Shown one piece after another: positions 46,337 through 57,279 of a stretch of 64,000 nt of DNA. Both the position numbers and the translations under genes were made by a program. Origin of the DNA: Dugong dugon (taxonomy: Eukaryota > Chordata > Mammalia > Sirenia > Dugongidae); contig CM057469.1 of the NCBI GenBank assembly GCA_030035585.1, positions 116,910,650 to 116,974,649 on the forward strand, in the 5' to 3' direction. Position 1 is the first letter of the stretch; each line of letters begins with the position of its first letter. The notes under the pieces are model-generated. The model was not told where the DNA came from, made no database searches, and was given only the letters and a program-made list of their open reading frames with translations.

Positions 46337-48302
46337 CCTGTCCTGTTTTCATAAATGTTTTGATATTGTCTGCTGTCTTCGGGGTATTCAGCAGTTAGTT
46401 TTCTCATTTATTGATTGTAGATTTGTTTGTTTCGTTCCTTTTTTTAAAAAATTCAGCTATATCTGAGCAGGCGGGCTGTGTTCTTTGTTGTTTACTCATC
46501 TGTGGGCACAATACTTTTCACGTCCTTCTCCAATTGGCAGGGTCAGTCACTCAGATATGGTATGGCAGGGCAGGTCTAGCTGAAGAGGAGTTATTGGGAC
46601 GGGTTGTGTGGCTCTTACTACAGCCACAAGTGCGGGTCGGTAATCAGTGCAGGGCAGGTTCCAGTAGGCTGTGCCTGTGCTGCTTGGTAGTGTGATGCTA
46701 AGTCCACAGTGCTGGTGTGCAGGATGTAGTGGGGAGATTGTTATGTGTGGAGCTAGGATGGATATGGGAGAGCAGAGAGAGGAACAGGAGCCAAAAACAT
46801 AGAAAGAAACTTTTAATGCTAGGGGAGCTTGCTGTTGGAGTGGAGAGATGAGAGACTATGAAATGGAGAAAAACAAAAAAGAGAAGAGGAAGAAAAAAAA
46901 GAAAGGAAAAGAAAATAATGAATAAATAAGAATCAGAAAGGGAAAAGAACAGCAGAGTTCCCAGGGATCTCACCGGTGTGACTATGAGGTCTAGGGAAGT
47001 TGTTCTCAGGTGTTGCTGTACAGTCTGGTTAGAAGGTGTAGCGGTATACAACACTAGGTATTCAGGGAACAGAAAGAGAAGGAAAATATAGAGAGATGAT
47101 AAACTGAGTAATGAAGAAAGACAAAAAGATAAAAAGGGAAAAGAAAACAAAACAAATTAAAAAAAAAAAGAACAGGAAAATCCCCCGAAAAAACAGGGTA
47201 AAAAAGAAAAACCTACAATGAAAGAAATGTCCTCAGGGATCCCTCTGCATATCTGTGTAAGCCGAGTGGGTGGTTCCAAGCCACGCATCACCACTTGGCG
47301 AGAATGGCTCCCAACTCAAGAAAAGGAAAAGAAAACAAACAAACAATTCAAACCAAAGAAACAATCAAAATTCCCGGGATCCCACCAGCATGGAAGCCCA
47401 GACCCAGAAGTAGCGCCACACTTGAACGGAGCTGTGCAGCCCTTCAGGAAGAAGCAAAGATGGTGCACGGAGCCAGGTATTTGAGCGAAAGGAGGGGGAG
47501 GTGGTGAGAGTTTAGGAAGAAATCAAAAGAAGCAGAAAAAAAGTAACACCAGCAGCCAACAAATGGCACTCAGAGAGCCAGCTAGTGCGGGCTGGTGGAA
47601 TCTAAGCAGCCTGTGCTTCCCAGACAAGAGACTGTGTCCATGGGAAGCAGAGGAGGCCGAGTGTGGGTGAAGAAGGTTAGGGGGTGGGAAAGCATATATC
47701 ACAAATTATTGGAGCTCTGCAGCCCCTCAGGAAGAAGCAAAGATTGCGCACAGAGCCAGGTGTTTGAGCAAAAGGAGGGGGAGGTGGTGAGAGGTAAGGA
47801 ACAAATCAAAAGAAGCAAAAAAAAGCAACACCAGCAGCCAACAAATGGCACTCAGAGAGCCGGCCTGTTCGGGTGGGTGAAATCCAAGCAGCGAGTGCTT
47901 CCCGAAGAAGAGATGGTGGCTGCGGAAAGCAGAGGAGGCCGAGTGGGGGTGAAGAAGTGTGGGGGATGGGAAAGCGTATATCGCAAATTACCGGTTGTTT
48001 TGTCTCCTGCTGGAAGCTCTGTGAAGCTGCTTTCTTGTACCCCCGTTTGCTCATCTCTGATAGGAGTCCAAGATGGCATTTCTGCGCTTCGTTAGCTGAT
48101 AGGGGACCTCTGCATGAATCTCTCCCCGCTCTCCGTTTTCTGTCAGTTTTCTCACTCCATATGGTGCTTGGCTGAGTTCTTTATCTCTTCATTTGATGTT
48201 TTAGGGTTTCAGGATTGTTGTTTTCTCTGTTCAGCTTAGTTTTTCGGAACTTTGCTGTGTAGGGACGGCGTGGTGCTTCTGCCTAGAGCGCCATTTTGCC
48301 AC
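46337..48302 (-). promoter_or_regulatory. L1 copy C 5'UTR with tandem 283-bp units
   Basis: About 1.97 kb lies between the element's start and ORF1. Two direct units start at 47436 and 47719 ('gcagccc.tcaggaagaagcaaaga'), period 283, sharing 'gccaggt.tttgagc.aaaggagggggaggtggtgaga' and 'caccagcagccaacaaatggcactcagagagcc'. Further toward ORF1 are purine-rich runs with three related words around 46962, 47230 and 47371 ('cccgggatcccaccagcatgg' type). This is where an internal pol II promoter would lie; activity is inferred only. Confidence 0.8.
48288..48297 (-). promoter_or_regulatory. YY1-like site at the L1 5' end
   Basis: Minus-strand AAAATGGCGC lies 5 to 14 bases from the inferred L1 start. 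Human L1 has a YY1 site (CAAGATGGCCG) at the equivalent place, which sets the transcription start. This supports copy C being complete at its 5' end. Confidence 0.6.
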
Positions 48303-48474
48303 AAGTCTATAATCTTGTTATTAAAATTCTCCTCGAGCCTTTACCTCAGAGACGGTACAACAGATATGGCCCTTGCTGCCAGTGAAGACAAGTCTACAAA
48401 AAGTATCATTAGTCCTTGTTATAACTTTGATTTTTCTGAATTTTGTAGTTTGTTTTTTCATTGTTAGAGTTTTT

Positions 48475-48778
48475 TGGGTGATTTTGAATATCTCTGATAG
48501 AAACTGATAGGTATTTGTGTGCGTATGTCTCTATTTCTTTTGGGTACATACTTACAAGTATGTTTAGCCCTTATACAAAACTGCAAAACTGTGTACCATT
48601 TTGCATTCACAAAACAATATATGAGATTGCCAGTTGCTCTCCATCTTCACTAGAACATGTTGTTTCCAGTATTTTTTAGCCATTTTAATAGGTATAGGTG
48701 ATATGTCATTGTAGTTTTAAGTTGCATATCCCAATTACTCTTAACCTTGAGAATCTTTTAATGTGCTTGCTTTTCTTA
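48475..48778 (-). repeat. Old L1 LINE fragment
   Basis: 'tatttcttttgggtacatacttacaagtatgtttagccc', 'actgtgtaccattttgcattcacaaaacaatatatgagattgccagttgctctcc' is antisense old-L1 ORF2 C-terminal sequence; it is followed by two SINEs. Confidence 0.7.
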
Positions 48779-48988
48779 AAAACCAGGTGCCATGAAATCA
48801 GTTCAGACTCATGGCGACCTCATGTGTGTCAGAGTAGAACTGTGCTGCATAGGATTTTCAATGGCTGATCTGTTTGGAAGTAGATCACCAGACCTTTCTT
48901 CCAAAGAGTATACTCTCTGGGTGTGCTCGAACCACCACCCTTTCAGTTAGCAGCCAAGTGGGTTAATCATTTGCACCACTCAGTGACT
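48779..48988 (-). mobile_element. AfroSINE, longer variant (first of serial pair)
   Basis: 'aaaccaggtgccatgaaatcagttcagactcatggcgacc' to 'ccatttgcaccactcagtgact'-type head. Flanked by 'cttgcttttctta' (48766-48778) and 'cttgcttttgtt' (48989-49000). Confidence 0.88.
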
Positions 48989-49000
48989 CTTGCTTTTGTT

Positions 49001-49198
49001 GTTAGTTGTCTTCAAGTCGATTTTGACTCGTGGTGACCCCATGTGTGCAGAGTAGAACTGTTCCATAGGGTTTTCAAAGCTGTGACCTTTTGGAAGCAGA
49101 TCTCCAGGCCTGTCTTCTGAGATAGCTCTGGGTGGGTTTGAACTACCAAATTTTTGGCTAGTAGTCAAGAGCTTAACCATTTGCACCACCTAGCGACT
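49001..49198 (-). mobile_element. AfroSINE, longer variant (second of serial pair)
   Basis: 'gttagttgtcttcaagtcgattttgactcgtggtgacc' to 'ccatttgcaccacctagcgact'. Right duplication 'cttgcttttctta' at 49199-49211, a third copy of the same target word. Confidence 0.9.
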
Positions 49199-49485
49199 CT
49201 TGCTTTTCTTAGACCTCTTTTAATCAAGACAAGTCACGCTCCTACATGTTTTTTTTTTTTTAATTATGTTGATTTATTGAAGAAAATGTCTTGTTTTTGT
49301 CTCATTGTGTTGCTTAACTTGATCCTCAATCCTTCATCATTACTCTAAACTGGAAATGAGCTTGTAGAACTTGATTAGATTTCAAGTTTAGTTTTTGTAA
49401 TTAAATGCTTTACAGGTAATACTGTGTATTTCACATTGCATCACATCAGGAGGTGCGTAATGTGTGATTGAAATTGGGTCCAGGT

Positions 49486-49534
49486 GTTGGCTATGAGTTG
49501 TCATCAACCCAATGGCAACGGTTTGGTTTTTGGT
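49486..49534 (+). mobile_element. AfroSINE 3' end, severely 5'-truncated
   Basis: 'ggctatgagttgtcatcaacccaatggcaacggtttggttttt' is only the RTE-like tail of the SINE. Confidence 0.7.
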
Positions 49535-50185
49535 ACGATTGGCAGTGTTATCCCTCCATTGTAAAGTTCACCATCAGCTTTTCATCTAATTATTTCCTCC
49601 ACTGACCTTTACCTGAATCTATTATTGCATTAGATGTTGAACTATAGAGATATTCTAATTCTGCCTCTGCTTAGTATTTATCAGTTAGATTGCCTCTGAG
49701 GAGAATTCATCCTCATCTACCAGTGATACTTGGCTACCCTGAAGTACAATGTATATGGAAAAGTTGTATTGGCTAAATTTTAGAGGAAGGAGCTGGGTTC
49801 TTAGAAACTTCCAGTGATAAAAAATGTGTGGTGGTGGTGGTGGTAATGATTTTTTTTTTTTTTCTTATTGTGGCTTTCTCTTGGAGTATCTTTATGAACT
49901 CATGGGTTTTTAATTATTCAGTGTGTTTCAGTAATTTTCAGTTACTCCTGTTGATGTTCCAATTCAGGATATATATATTTTAAAAACGAACAAACAAACA
50001 AAAAACCAAAGCAACGTAATGAACACGTACATTTTAATATGCGTTTGGTTCTGGCTTCTAGATTTGCCTTTCTGGTTCTTGGAGCTGTCTGTCTGTGCAC
50101 CAGTCTCACATGGATAAAATTATCTAGCTCCAGAGAACAAAAATAAACAAACTCATAGTAATTTATAGGTACTGATCTAAATTAA
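49535..50185. other. No recognised feature
   Basis: Contains (GTG)5 near 49828 and a T14 run near 49850; (CAAA)n-like patch at 49985-50005. Confidence 0.35.
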
Positions 50186-50189
50186 TAAA

Positions 50190-50835
50190 TTAGGGAGCAA
50201 TGAGATCTTTATGATACTGAATGTTCCTATCTGAGAACACACCATTTCTTTCTATTATTTTGAGTCTATTTGTGGATCCTTCAGGAGTGTTTAAATATTT
50301 TCCACGTGCAAGTTTTTCACATTTATATCTAGGTAGTTTATCTTTTGTCAGGCCTTTTGTTTCGTTAGATTTTAAAATGTATGCGGTGTAGTGGTTAAGA
50401 GTTACAGCTGCTAACCAAAAGGTCAGCAGTTCAAATCCACCAGCCGCTCCTTGCAAACCCTATGGGGCAGTTCCACTCTGTCCTGTAGGGTTGGTATGAG
50501 TCGAAATCCACTTGACACCAATTTTCTTTTTAATAAATGTATTTTTGTTTGTATATATGAAGACTATTGATTTCTCTGTGTTAATTTATGAAACCATATC
50601 TCTTATTGTTGGCAGTAATTTTTCAATTGATTTTCTTGGTTTTCCAGATGTTTATTTCAATTAGAGATAATTCTAGCTTTTCTTTTCCAGCTGTCATGCC
50701 TCAGATTGTTTTGTCTTTTCTCACTGTGTTGGCTAATACTTCCAAGACAATGTAAAATAGAGGTAATAGTAGACATATTTCTTATTCCTGGGTGACAGCG
50801 GACATACTTATTCCTGAGTTTAATGTCAATATTTC
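50190..50835 (-). repeat. Old L1 LINE, RT region, split by a SINE
   Basis: Antisense words 'tgagatctttatgatactgaatgttcctatc', 'atctaggtagtttatcttttgtc', and after the SINE 'ctcactgtgttggctaatacttccaagacaatgtaaaatagaggtaatag' follow the L1 RT domain in reverse. Confidence 0.75.
50384..50525 (+). mobile_element. AfroSINE inserted in old L1
   Basis: 'gcggtgtagtggttaagagttacagctgctaaccaaaaggtcagcag' to 'gagtcgaaatccacttgacacca'. 'aaatgtat' occurs on both sides (about 50375 and 50536), a candidate duplication. Confidence 0.88.
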
Positions 50836-52089
50836 TGATATTTCCCTGTTAAACTAGATTTAGCTGTTACTGTTACATTATTATAATATATGAAGATTGG
50901 ACACTTAGGGTTGGTTTACTATATGGTACACTGTCTCAGAGCTGGCCAGCAACAACAAATGGTATTTTAAATTAGAAAATTAATCAGTTATGTAATGTCT
51001 TCCATTTTAATTCCTAGTGGAGCAGAGAAAGTACTTACAAAGTTGGGCATACATTCCTTCTTTATCTGGCCTGGATATTTGCCCCACACCTTCTTATTTT
51101 TCCTCCAGTCAGTCAACACAGCCAACATCCCTTCAGAGTCAGTTCTCAGTTTCCCTTCCTGGTGCTTAGCCTGACTTCTGGACCACATTCTCCAGTCCTA
51201 CTTCAGAGGCCATTTGCTGCTGCCCTGTGGCCAGTGTTGTTAGTTGGCACATAGTGACCTCATATACAGTGAGCACTTGCTTTTTTCTCCTGCTCTTACC
51301 TTCGATCCTTGGTACTGTTCCTCAGGCACGATCTCAGCTGTGTGTATTCACTTAGGTCTCATTTAAGTTAGTCACTCCAGGCCACAGCCACGCTTGGTTG
51401 AGGAGTGGGAAAGAGCAGGTGTTTCTGCTGGATGAGCTGAAAAGAGCCCAGAAAATAGTATATCTAAGTACATTTGTGACCTAAAACTCAGTCAAGAACA
51501 GAAACATCATTTTAAGCATAAAATGAACTCCGATGGGGAAATGGAGTTTCTTGCAGAATTGCTGGCCCATGAGGCATGCTCCTGTGCACCCCCTTCTCAT
51601 GTGCTCTCTGTGTGGGGTGCTGAGGACTCCCAGCTCCTCTGCTGGGTAGTAAATCCTCAGATACTATCAAACTGTCAAGAGTGGCACATTCTTTTGATTA
51701 TTTTCTGTCAAGACTGTCACTGCCTAAAACCCTGGCCTCTCTTCTTTATTATTGGGAGTGCTGTCAGCCTTGTGGTTAGATGTGTGATGTTTGGAGTCTG
51801 TCTCGCTGCTGCTTATTTCCCTTCTTGGCATCTGGTTAGTTCACCATTCTTTAACTAAATAACATTGTTTTACCACCTATTTCCATTGTGCAGTTTTTCT
51901 TTTCCACAAAGATTTCCTGGTTTTAGTTCTTTTGTTTATTTTCTTAGCCCTTTCCTTTAGTTACTGTTGTTAATATGCTTTATTTAACTTTAAATTTGAT
52001 TTTTGAACAATTCAAGTCTCTTGCTATACCTATATCAGGTCTTAGCTTCCTCTCTGGTTGAGAGATCTGTGTTAATTTTATAAGAAAAC
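50836..52089. other. No recognised feature
   Basis: The 111-codon frame at 51523-51858 has no recognisable domain. A tiny SINE-tail-like patch ('gttgttagttggcacatagtgacc') lies at 51237-51260. Confidence 0.35.
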
Positions 52090-52500
52090 CTCAAAGAAAT
52101 GTGTAAGCGATGGTAATAATAACAAACATCCCTTAGGCCCGACTCAGGGACAGACATAGTTTTTCATACTTTAAGTGACTAAGTCCAGGGACAGATTACC
52201 CAATAAGCAAGGTACGCAGGGGCTTACTTGTGCTTACTTACTAATCTGTAGTGCACAGTGTCACCACATCTAAACACAAGTAAGCTCGTTCGTACCTTGC
52301 TTAATGTAAGCCCGTTCATACTTCGTTTACTGGTTAATCTGCCCCTAAGTCATTTTATGCTCCCAACAGCCCATGAAATAGGCTGTTGTTACCCCCATTT
52401 GAGAGATGAGGAAGTTGAGGTGCTGAGAGATAACACAGCCAAGGCTGAGGCAGCCTCAAGCCCGACCATCTGACTCTAGAGCTGGTGCCCTTGACTACTG
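52090..52500 (-). repeat. MIR SINE, split by an inverted-repeat element
   Basis: Antisense MIR: 'agtttttcatactttaagtgactaagt' joins across the insertion with 'cattttatgctcccaacagcccatgaaatagg', then 'cccccatttgagagatgaggaagttgaggtgctgagag' and 'gactctagagctggtgcccttgactactg'. Confidence 0.75.
52186..52346. mobile_element. 160-bp MITE-like element with 41-bp terminal inverted repeats
   Basis: Bases 52187-52227 match the reverse complement of 52306-52346 at 32 of 41 positions with no gap (both begin AGGGRCAGATTA and end GGGCTTAC). It interrupts a MIR in which 'ctaagtc' is present on both sides (52179-52185, 52345-52351), implying a 5-7 bp duplication. No transposase. Likely a non-autonomous DNA transposon, possibly hAT-like; the family is unknown to me. 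Confidence 0.72.
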
Positions 52501-53887
52501 TGTTGCAGCTCTTCTGCCCTCCTTGCTTCCCCCCACCCACCCACTCCCCTTGCCCTCTCTCCCACTTCATCTGTTCATACACCCTCCTGGTTTACTAACG
52601 CACAGATGCATAAAAGCAACCATTTTCTGTAGCCTGGTTGCTTCCCTATTCATGAGTTCCTTTGCCAGGTCTTCTTCCTAGGCCAGGGTTCAGTCCCCGA
52701 CCAGGGACTCTGCCCAGGCAGGTGAGTCCAGCCCAAGTCCCATCGGCAACTTTTCCTAAGGGCAGCAGCTTATCAGCACGTTCTGGCTTTCCTCTCTGGG
52801 CCACATCCCACTAGTCATTTTTCTCCTCTTATATATCTTGGCAATGCTGTTGCAGGGCCCATTTCTCAAGGAATTGATCCAATGAACAGCAAATGATACG
52901 CTCACATTCCTCTGGCTCAGCTCAGGTCCGTTGTGTTTTTTTTTTTTTTTTTTAAATCTTAATTCAAGATAGTTTTTGAGTCATGGATTTATGCTTAATG
53001 CATACCCTTCAAAGAAAAAATATATAGGGCTTTAAAAGCATGTTATAGCCAACTTAGATACTTCCCAGAGGGCTTTCTATCTGAAGGAAGGGAGGAGGAC
53101 TGATCCAGGCCCTTCTAACATGCACGTATTCGCACAGATAGTGCCAGAATCCGGGGGGTGGGGGAGGGAAATGCATTAGACTACTTTTGGAGAGTCTTGA
53201 CTGCATAGGTTTTCTTCCTTAGTAGATTTGGTGAACAAGGCCTCTGAAGTTCTTTCATTGTAGTATTAACTCTTGAGCGTCTTCAGTACCTGTCAAAGCC
53301 ATACTCAAGTTTATAAAAAAGTTCACTTGGGCAAAGCTTCACTATTCTATGTGTCATCTTTTATAGTTTTACTTCATACCACTAAAATATTTTAAGAGCA
53401 CATCTTCAGCACTGGGGTGAACTTTCTGGCTAAAGATATTTTTGCATTTATTTTATCAGATTTATATTTATTTGTATTATAAACATTATCTTGAGTTCCA
53501 TATGTTCTCAAATTTCTTGGAACTGAGTGAAATCCTTGAAGTTGATAATCTGTGCCAGAATTTGATAAAAACATAGCCTCTTAATGGAATGGAAAAAATA
53601 AACATAAAAAAGGTTTTCTGATAAGGTACGTGATTTTATGCAATCAAAAATCATACAGAAAATGTACTGAGAAAAAAAGTCAGGTAACTACCCTGAGAGG
53701 AAAAGAGATGGAAAGCAGTGTCTATTTAACGAACACTTATTTACAGTTTTATGTATTTATGGTGCACCCTGTATTTATGATGTGAAGGCTCTTGGTGGTA
53801 GTTGTAGGGGTAAGTTTCACATGCAGAATGTTTGATAACAAGGCAATTTAGGCCAAGTACCATATGGGAGGTACAGAGAGTAACTTA
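52501..53887. other. No recognised feature
   Basis: C/T-rich patch at 52515-52565 and a T18 run near 52937; otherwise unique-looking. No coding signal. Confidence 0.35.
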
Positions 53888-54082
53888 GTAGTTGCCCTGA
53901 GTCTACTCTGATTCATGGTGACCCCATGTGTGTCAGAGTGGACTGTGCTCCATAGGGTTTTTATTGGCTGATTTTTCAGAAGTAATCAACAGGCCTTTCT
54001 TCCAACGCTCCTCTAGGGGAACTTGAACCTCCAGCATTTTAGTTAGCAGCCAAGCGCTTAACCATTTGTGCCACTCAAGGAC
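53888..54082 (-). mobile_element. AfroSINE, longer variant
   Basis: 'gtagttgccctgagtctactctgattcatggtgacc' to 'gcgcttaaccatttgtgccactcaagga'. Confidence 0.85.
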
Positions 54083-54189
54083 ACAATTTATGTGTAGTCT
54101 GGTGGATAGGCCCTTTTAGTCTTTGGTGACTCTGCTAAATTAATGAAGGAATATGAGTTGGAAAAAGTAATACTTTCCTAGTAGGGTAT

Positions 54190-54285
54190 TTGGAGTAATA
54201 AACGGGACGGTAGGTGAAAGGGCTCAGTGAAGCACCTAATATGTAATAAGTCCTCAATAATTGTTAGCAATTAGCATTACTAATG
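54190..54285 (+). repeat. MIR SINE 3' fragment
   Basis: 'agtgaagcacctaatatgtaataagtcctcaataattgttagc' resembles the MIR 3' end. Confidence 0.45.
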
Positions 54286-54760
54286 AGCAATGGATTTGAA
54301 ATAGTCCTGGTTCTGTTATTAGTTGTGCACGTTTAACATTCTGTCCTGAAAATTAAGGAATCTGAGCAGGACCCGTACCTGAATAGGCCATTTTACATTG
54401 CTTCAGAAGTGACCCAAAGTTGTGCCTCCAGCAGGCATGTCCTCTGGAAGTAATTTGGTGTCTGTGCCACTGGTTGGGAAGGCGATTATAGAGCAGAGAT
54501 ATTTGTGGTAAAATATGTTATATAATTTTAGCCTAGGAAAACTATATTTATCTTTTTATTTTAAAGGAATAGATGTATAGCCAAGACATTTCTTGTTCAT
54601 AAGAAACAATTATAAAATTAGTCTAATTTTCCTGTAATTACTCAATTGTCTTCATTACAATACACATTGGCTTATAAATTGGAAGAGTGTGTTTTGTTTT
54701 CTGAATCTTTATTTACTCAATAAAATGGTCTAAATTCAGTTCTCACTACTGTCCTTTATT
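54286..54760. other. No recognised feature
   Basis: AT-rich, nothing identified. Confidence 0.35.
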
Positions 54761-54767
54761 CCCTACG

Positions 54768-54888
54768 TCGAGTCGATTCTGACTCATAGCAACCCTAAAG
54801 GACAGAGTAGAACTGCCCCATAGGGTTTCCAAGGAGTAGCGGGTGGATTCAAACTGCCAACCTTTTGGTTAGCAGCTGAGCTTCTAAC
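54768..54888 (-). mobile_element. AfroSINE, head-truncated (first of abutting pair)
   Basis: 'ctacgtcgagtcgattctgactcatagcaacc' to 'ggttagcagctgagcttctaa', lacking the last 20 or so bases of its head where the next copy begins. Confidence 0.88.
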
Positions 54889-55039
54889 CCATTGCCGGAG
54901 TCAGTTCTAACTCACAGTGACTCTATAGGACAGAGCAGAACTGCCCCATAGTGTTTCCAGGGAGTGGCTGGTGGATTTGAATTGCCGGTCTTTTGGTTCA
55001 CAGCCATAGCACTTAACCGCTAAGCCACCAGGGCTCCAT
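54889..55039 (-). mobile_element. AfroSINE (second of abutting pair)
   Basis: 'cccattgccggagtcagttctaactcacagtgac' to 'cttaaccgctaagccaccagggctcc'. Confidence 0.9.
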
Positions 55040-55600
55040 CTAGAAGATAGGAGGCATACTATTGAGGGGAACACTGTTTTTTTAAGACTTTCCCTGCACT
55101 AGGCTTAGCCAAAAAATGAAAGTTCAGGGTCTGGACTCAGTATTATAAAGAAGGAAGTGAAATAGGACTCTTGCCAGTTAAGGAAAGAGTCTTAGTCACA
55201 GTTTTTTACTGGGGCAATTTCCAGATCTGGTTTTTCCTGAGACACCAGTTTTACTCCAAAGAGTATCAGGAAGTAGTGGAAATTAAGCAATGACAATTGA
55301 AGACTTAAATCAAATTGACAGGATCCACCGTCTCACTGAGCTGCAGGTGTCATAACTTCTCTCTAGGAATTTGATGAATGATCTTGGCAAGCACAAAACT
55401 ATGTTCAGTCTTCAAATTTAATTAAAAAGCAAAGCTTAGAGTCTCCCTCTTCTAGGTAAACACAATCAAAGTAAGTAATTTTACTATAGATGACACCTTG
55501 CTTTCTACAGTTGCTATCAGGATGTCTGAGGGCTTAACTTCTCACACAGATCATGTGTTCTGACATTTCTTTGTAAATTTGTTCTCAGGGAAATAAAAGT
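55040..55600. other. No recognised feature
   Basis: Nothing identified. Confidence 0.35.
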
Positions 55601-55607
55601 AAAAACC

Positions 55608-55758
55608 GAAAAACCAGACCCGTTGCCATCAAGTTGATTCTGACTCATAAGACACAGTAGAACTGCCCCATAGGGTTTCCAAGGAGCGGCTGGTGGATTC
55701 ATACTACCAACCTTTTGGTTAGCAGCCGAGCTCTTAACCACTGTGCCACCAGGGCTCC
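55608..55758 (-). mobile_element. AfroSINE, short form
   Basis: 'aaaccagacccgttgccatcaagttgattctgactc' to 'cttaaccactgtgccaccagggctcc', followed by A12. Confidence 0.92.
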
Positions 55759-55769
55759 AAAAAAAAAAA

Positions 55770-57275
55770 AAGGTAAAGGTTTCTTTAAATCCTGATAGAA
55801 ACAGGTTTGATGTGTGAGATTTCTTTAAATCCTGACAAAAACAGGCTGTGGTGACTAGTCCTTTGAGGAGGCTTGTGAGCTTTTTCCCCAGGGACATTGC
55901 TGAAACATACATAGTTAATTACTCCATGCTGGTGTATATTTTGCAAAAAAAAACTTAAGAAAAAATATTCATATGTACCTTTTAAAATGCACCTCTATGT
56001 TTGCTGTAGTACTTTTTGGGGAGTGCCAAGATGGTTATATTATAAGCAGTTAATAATATATTATTATGATTATATTACTCAGCTACTGACCTAAATTCTT
56101 CAAATGTGATAAACACTATTCAATTTAGCTTATAGAATATCGTAAGATAGTCAGGAACCATTTGATATTTTGTAACTGTTGGGGAAATACTTTCTGGAAA
56201 ATATTGATATGGAGAATTTTCCATGCCAAAGGAATAACTGAGCAGTATAATATTCTTCCTTTATTCTTTTCTCTCATTTTTTTCAGTTTGGCATATTTCA
56301 ATAAATATACTCATATTTCAAAACTTATGCTTTTCCTCACTTAAAAAAATAACATTTGATTTGCTGTTTTGGGACAAGACCTTTTCTATGGTGGACAGAG
56401 ACCTGTTTACTTGAAATATGTTAGCCTTTTCCTTTTTTCGTAATGTGAGATAACCGTAGCTGCAGTAAACTCTATTGTCTTACAATATCTGTAGTTTGGC
56501 TTTTCTTATCTGATGAGAAGAATATTTGTATTTTATTTGAAAATTAAAATGGAAAATGAGATATTGCCTAACTCCTTTCACATACAAACATAGCCTGCCT
56601 TTATTTTTGGTCAATTCAGATAAAAGTGCCTTTTCCTGAATAATCAATTCCATTATTTTGCTTTGCTCTGAAGACAAGGACTGAACAGCAGGGCTGAGGT
56701 GTTGTTTTCTTTCTTCCTCCTTTCTGCTCCCAGGGTGAATTTGTTTTGCTTTATAAAACAAAGGACATACATATCTTTATGTTGGTGTGTAAATTTATGT
56801 TGATGTACTAATTTCTGCTTAAGAATTTAAATGTTGTTCTGTAACCAAGGAATGTAACGTTTATAAGAAACAAACTATTAAAACATTAGTTTGATTTTTA
56901 CCATCAGTGTGTGTGTTGTGTGCCATCGAGTCTATTACCATCAATATATGTGGTAATTTGTTTTTTTCCCTGTGAAGTTCTGATTTTAATGATCTCATAT
57001 ACAGATCTTCATATTGAATCTGTTAGCCTAGTATTCCAGAACACCATTTGGGAGAGATGGGATCCAATGAGACAATTTACGTGAAAGTGGATTGTCAAAA
57101 GAATGTATTTATAAATGTAATCTGGTAATATTTGACTTAGTAAAACACATTGAAACAAGTGGTTTGATGAAATATTTCTGACATGAATACGTTATTAACC
57201 CAAATGGCCTGGTTGGCCATAAACTAGATATAGTCATGAAGAAAAACGCATCCTGCAAGGGACAAAATAGCAGAG
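55770..57275. other. No recognised feature
   Basis: Includes a minus-strand 93-codon frame (56480-56761) whose first half looks protein-like ('LSSEQSKIMELIIQEKALL') but has no splice context I can support. A 20-base SINE-tail-like patch lies near 56920. Confidence 0.3.
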
Positions 57276-57279
57276 TAGC

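Larger units (their letters stand above)
39972..48302 (-). mobile_element. Near full-length L1 LINE (copy C), about 8.3 kb
   Basis: Contains all L1 parts in order on the minus strand: a 5' end with a YY1-like site (48288-48297), a long 5'UTR, ORF1, a spacer, ORF2, a 3'UTR and a poly(A) at 39972-39985. Candidate duplications are 'aagtctctctgtaatc' (39956-39971) and 'aagtctataatc' (48303-48314), which differ by a 4-base length change and one substitution. Both ORFs carry stops and frameshifts. Confidence 0.93.

Noticed and set aside
46698..47150. 150-codon minus-strand open frame rich in Ser, Leu and Phe
   Set aside because: Low-complexity reading of the purine-rich L1 5'UTR; no domain, and upstream of ORF1 rather than a known L1 gene.
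47595..48095. 166-codon plus-strand open frame over the tandem units
   Set aside because: Antisense to the L1 5'UTR; its internal repetition simply reflects the 283-bp DNA repeat.
48241..48310. GC-richer segment considered as a CpG-island promoter of a host gene
   Set aside because: It is the L1 5' end (YY1-like site, start of the 5'UTR), and too short for a CpG island.
51523..51858. 111-codon plus-strand frame starting MNSDGEMEF
   Set aside because: No family recognised, no splice or promoter context; probably chance.
56480..56761. 93-codon minus-strand frame with a helix-like segment
   Set aside because: First half looks protein-like, but no acceptor/donor pair or second exon can be supported, and the C-terminal half reads as noncoding.
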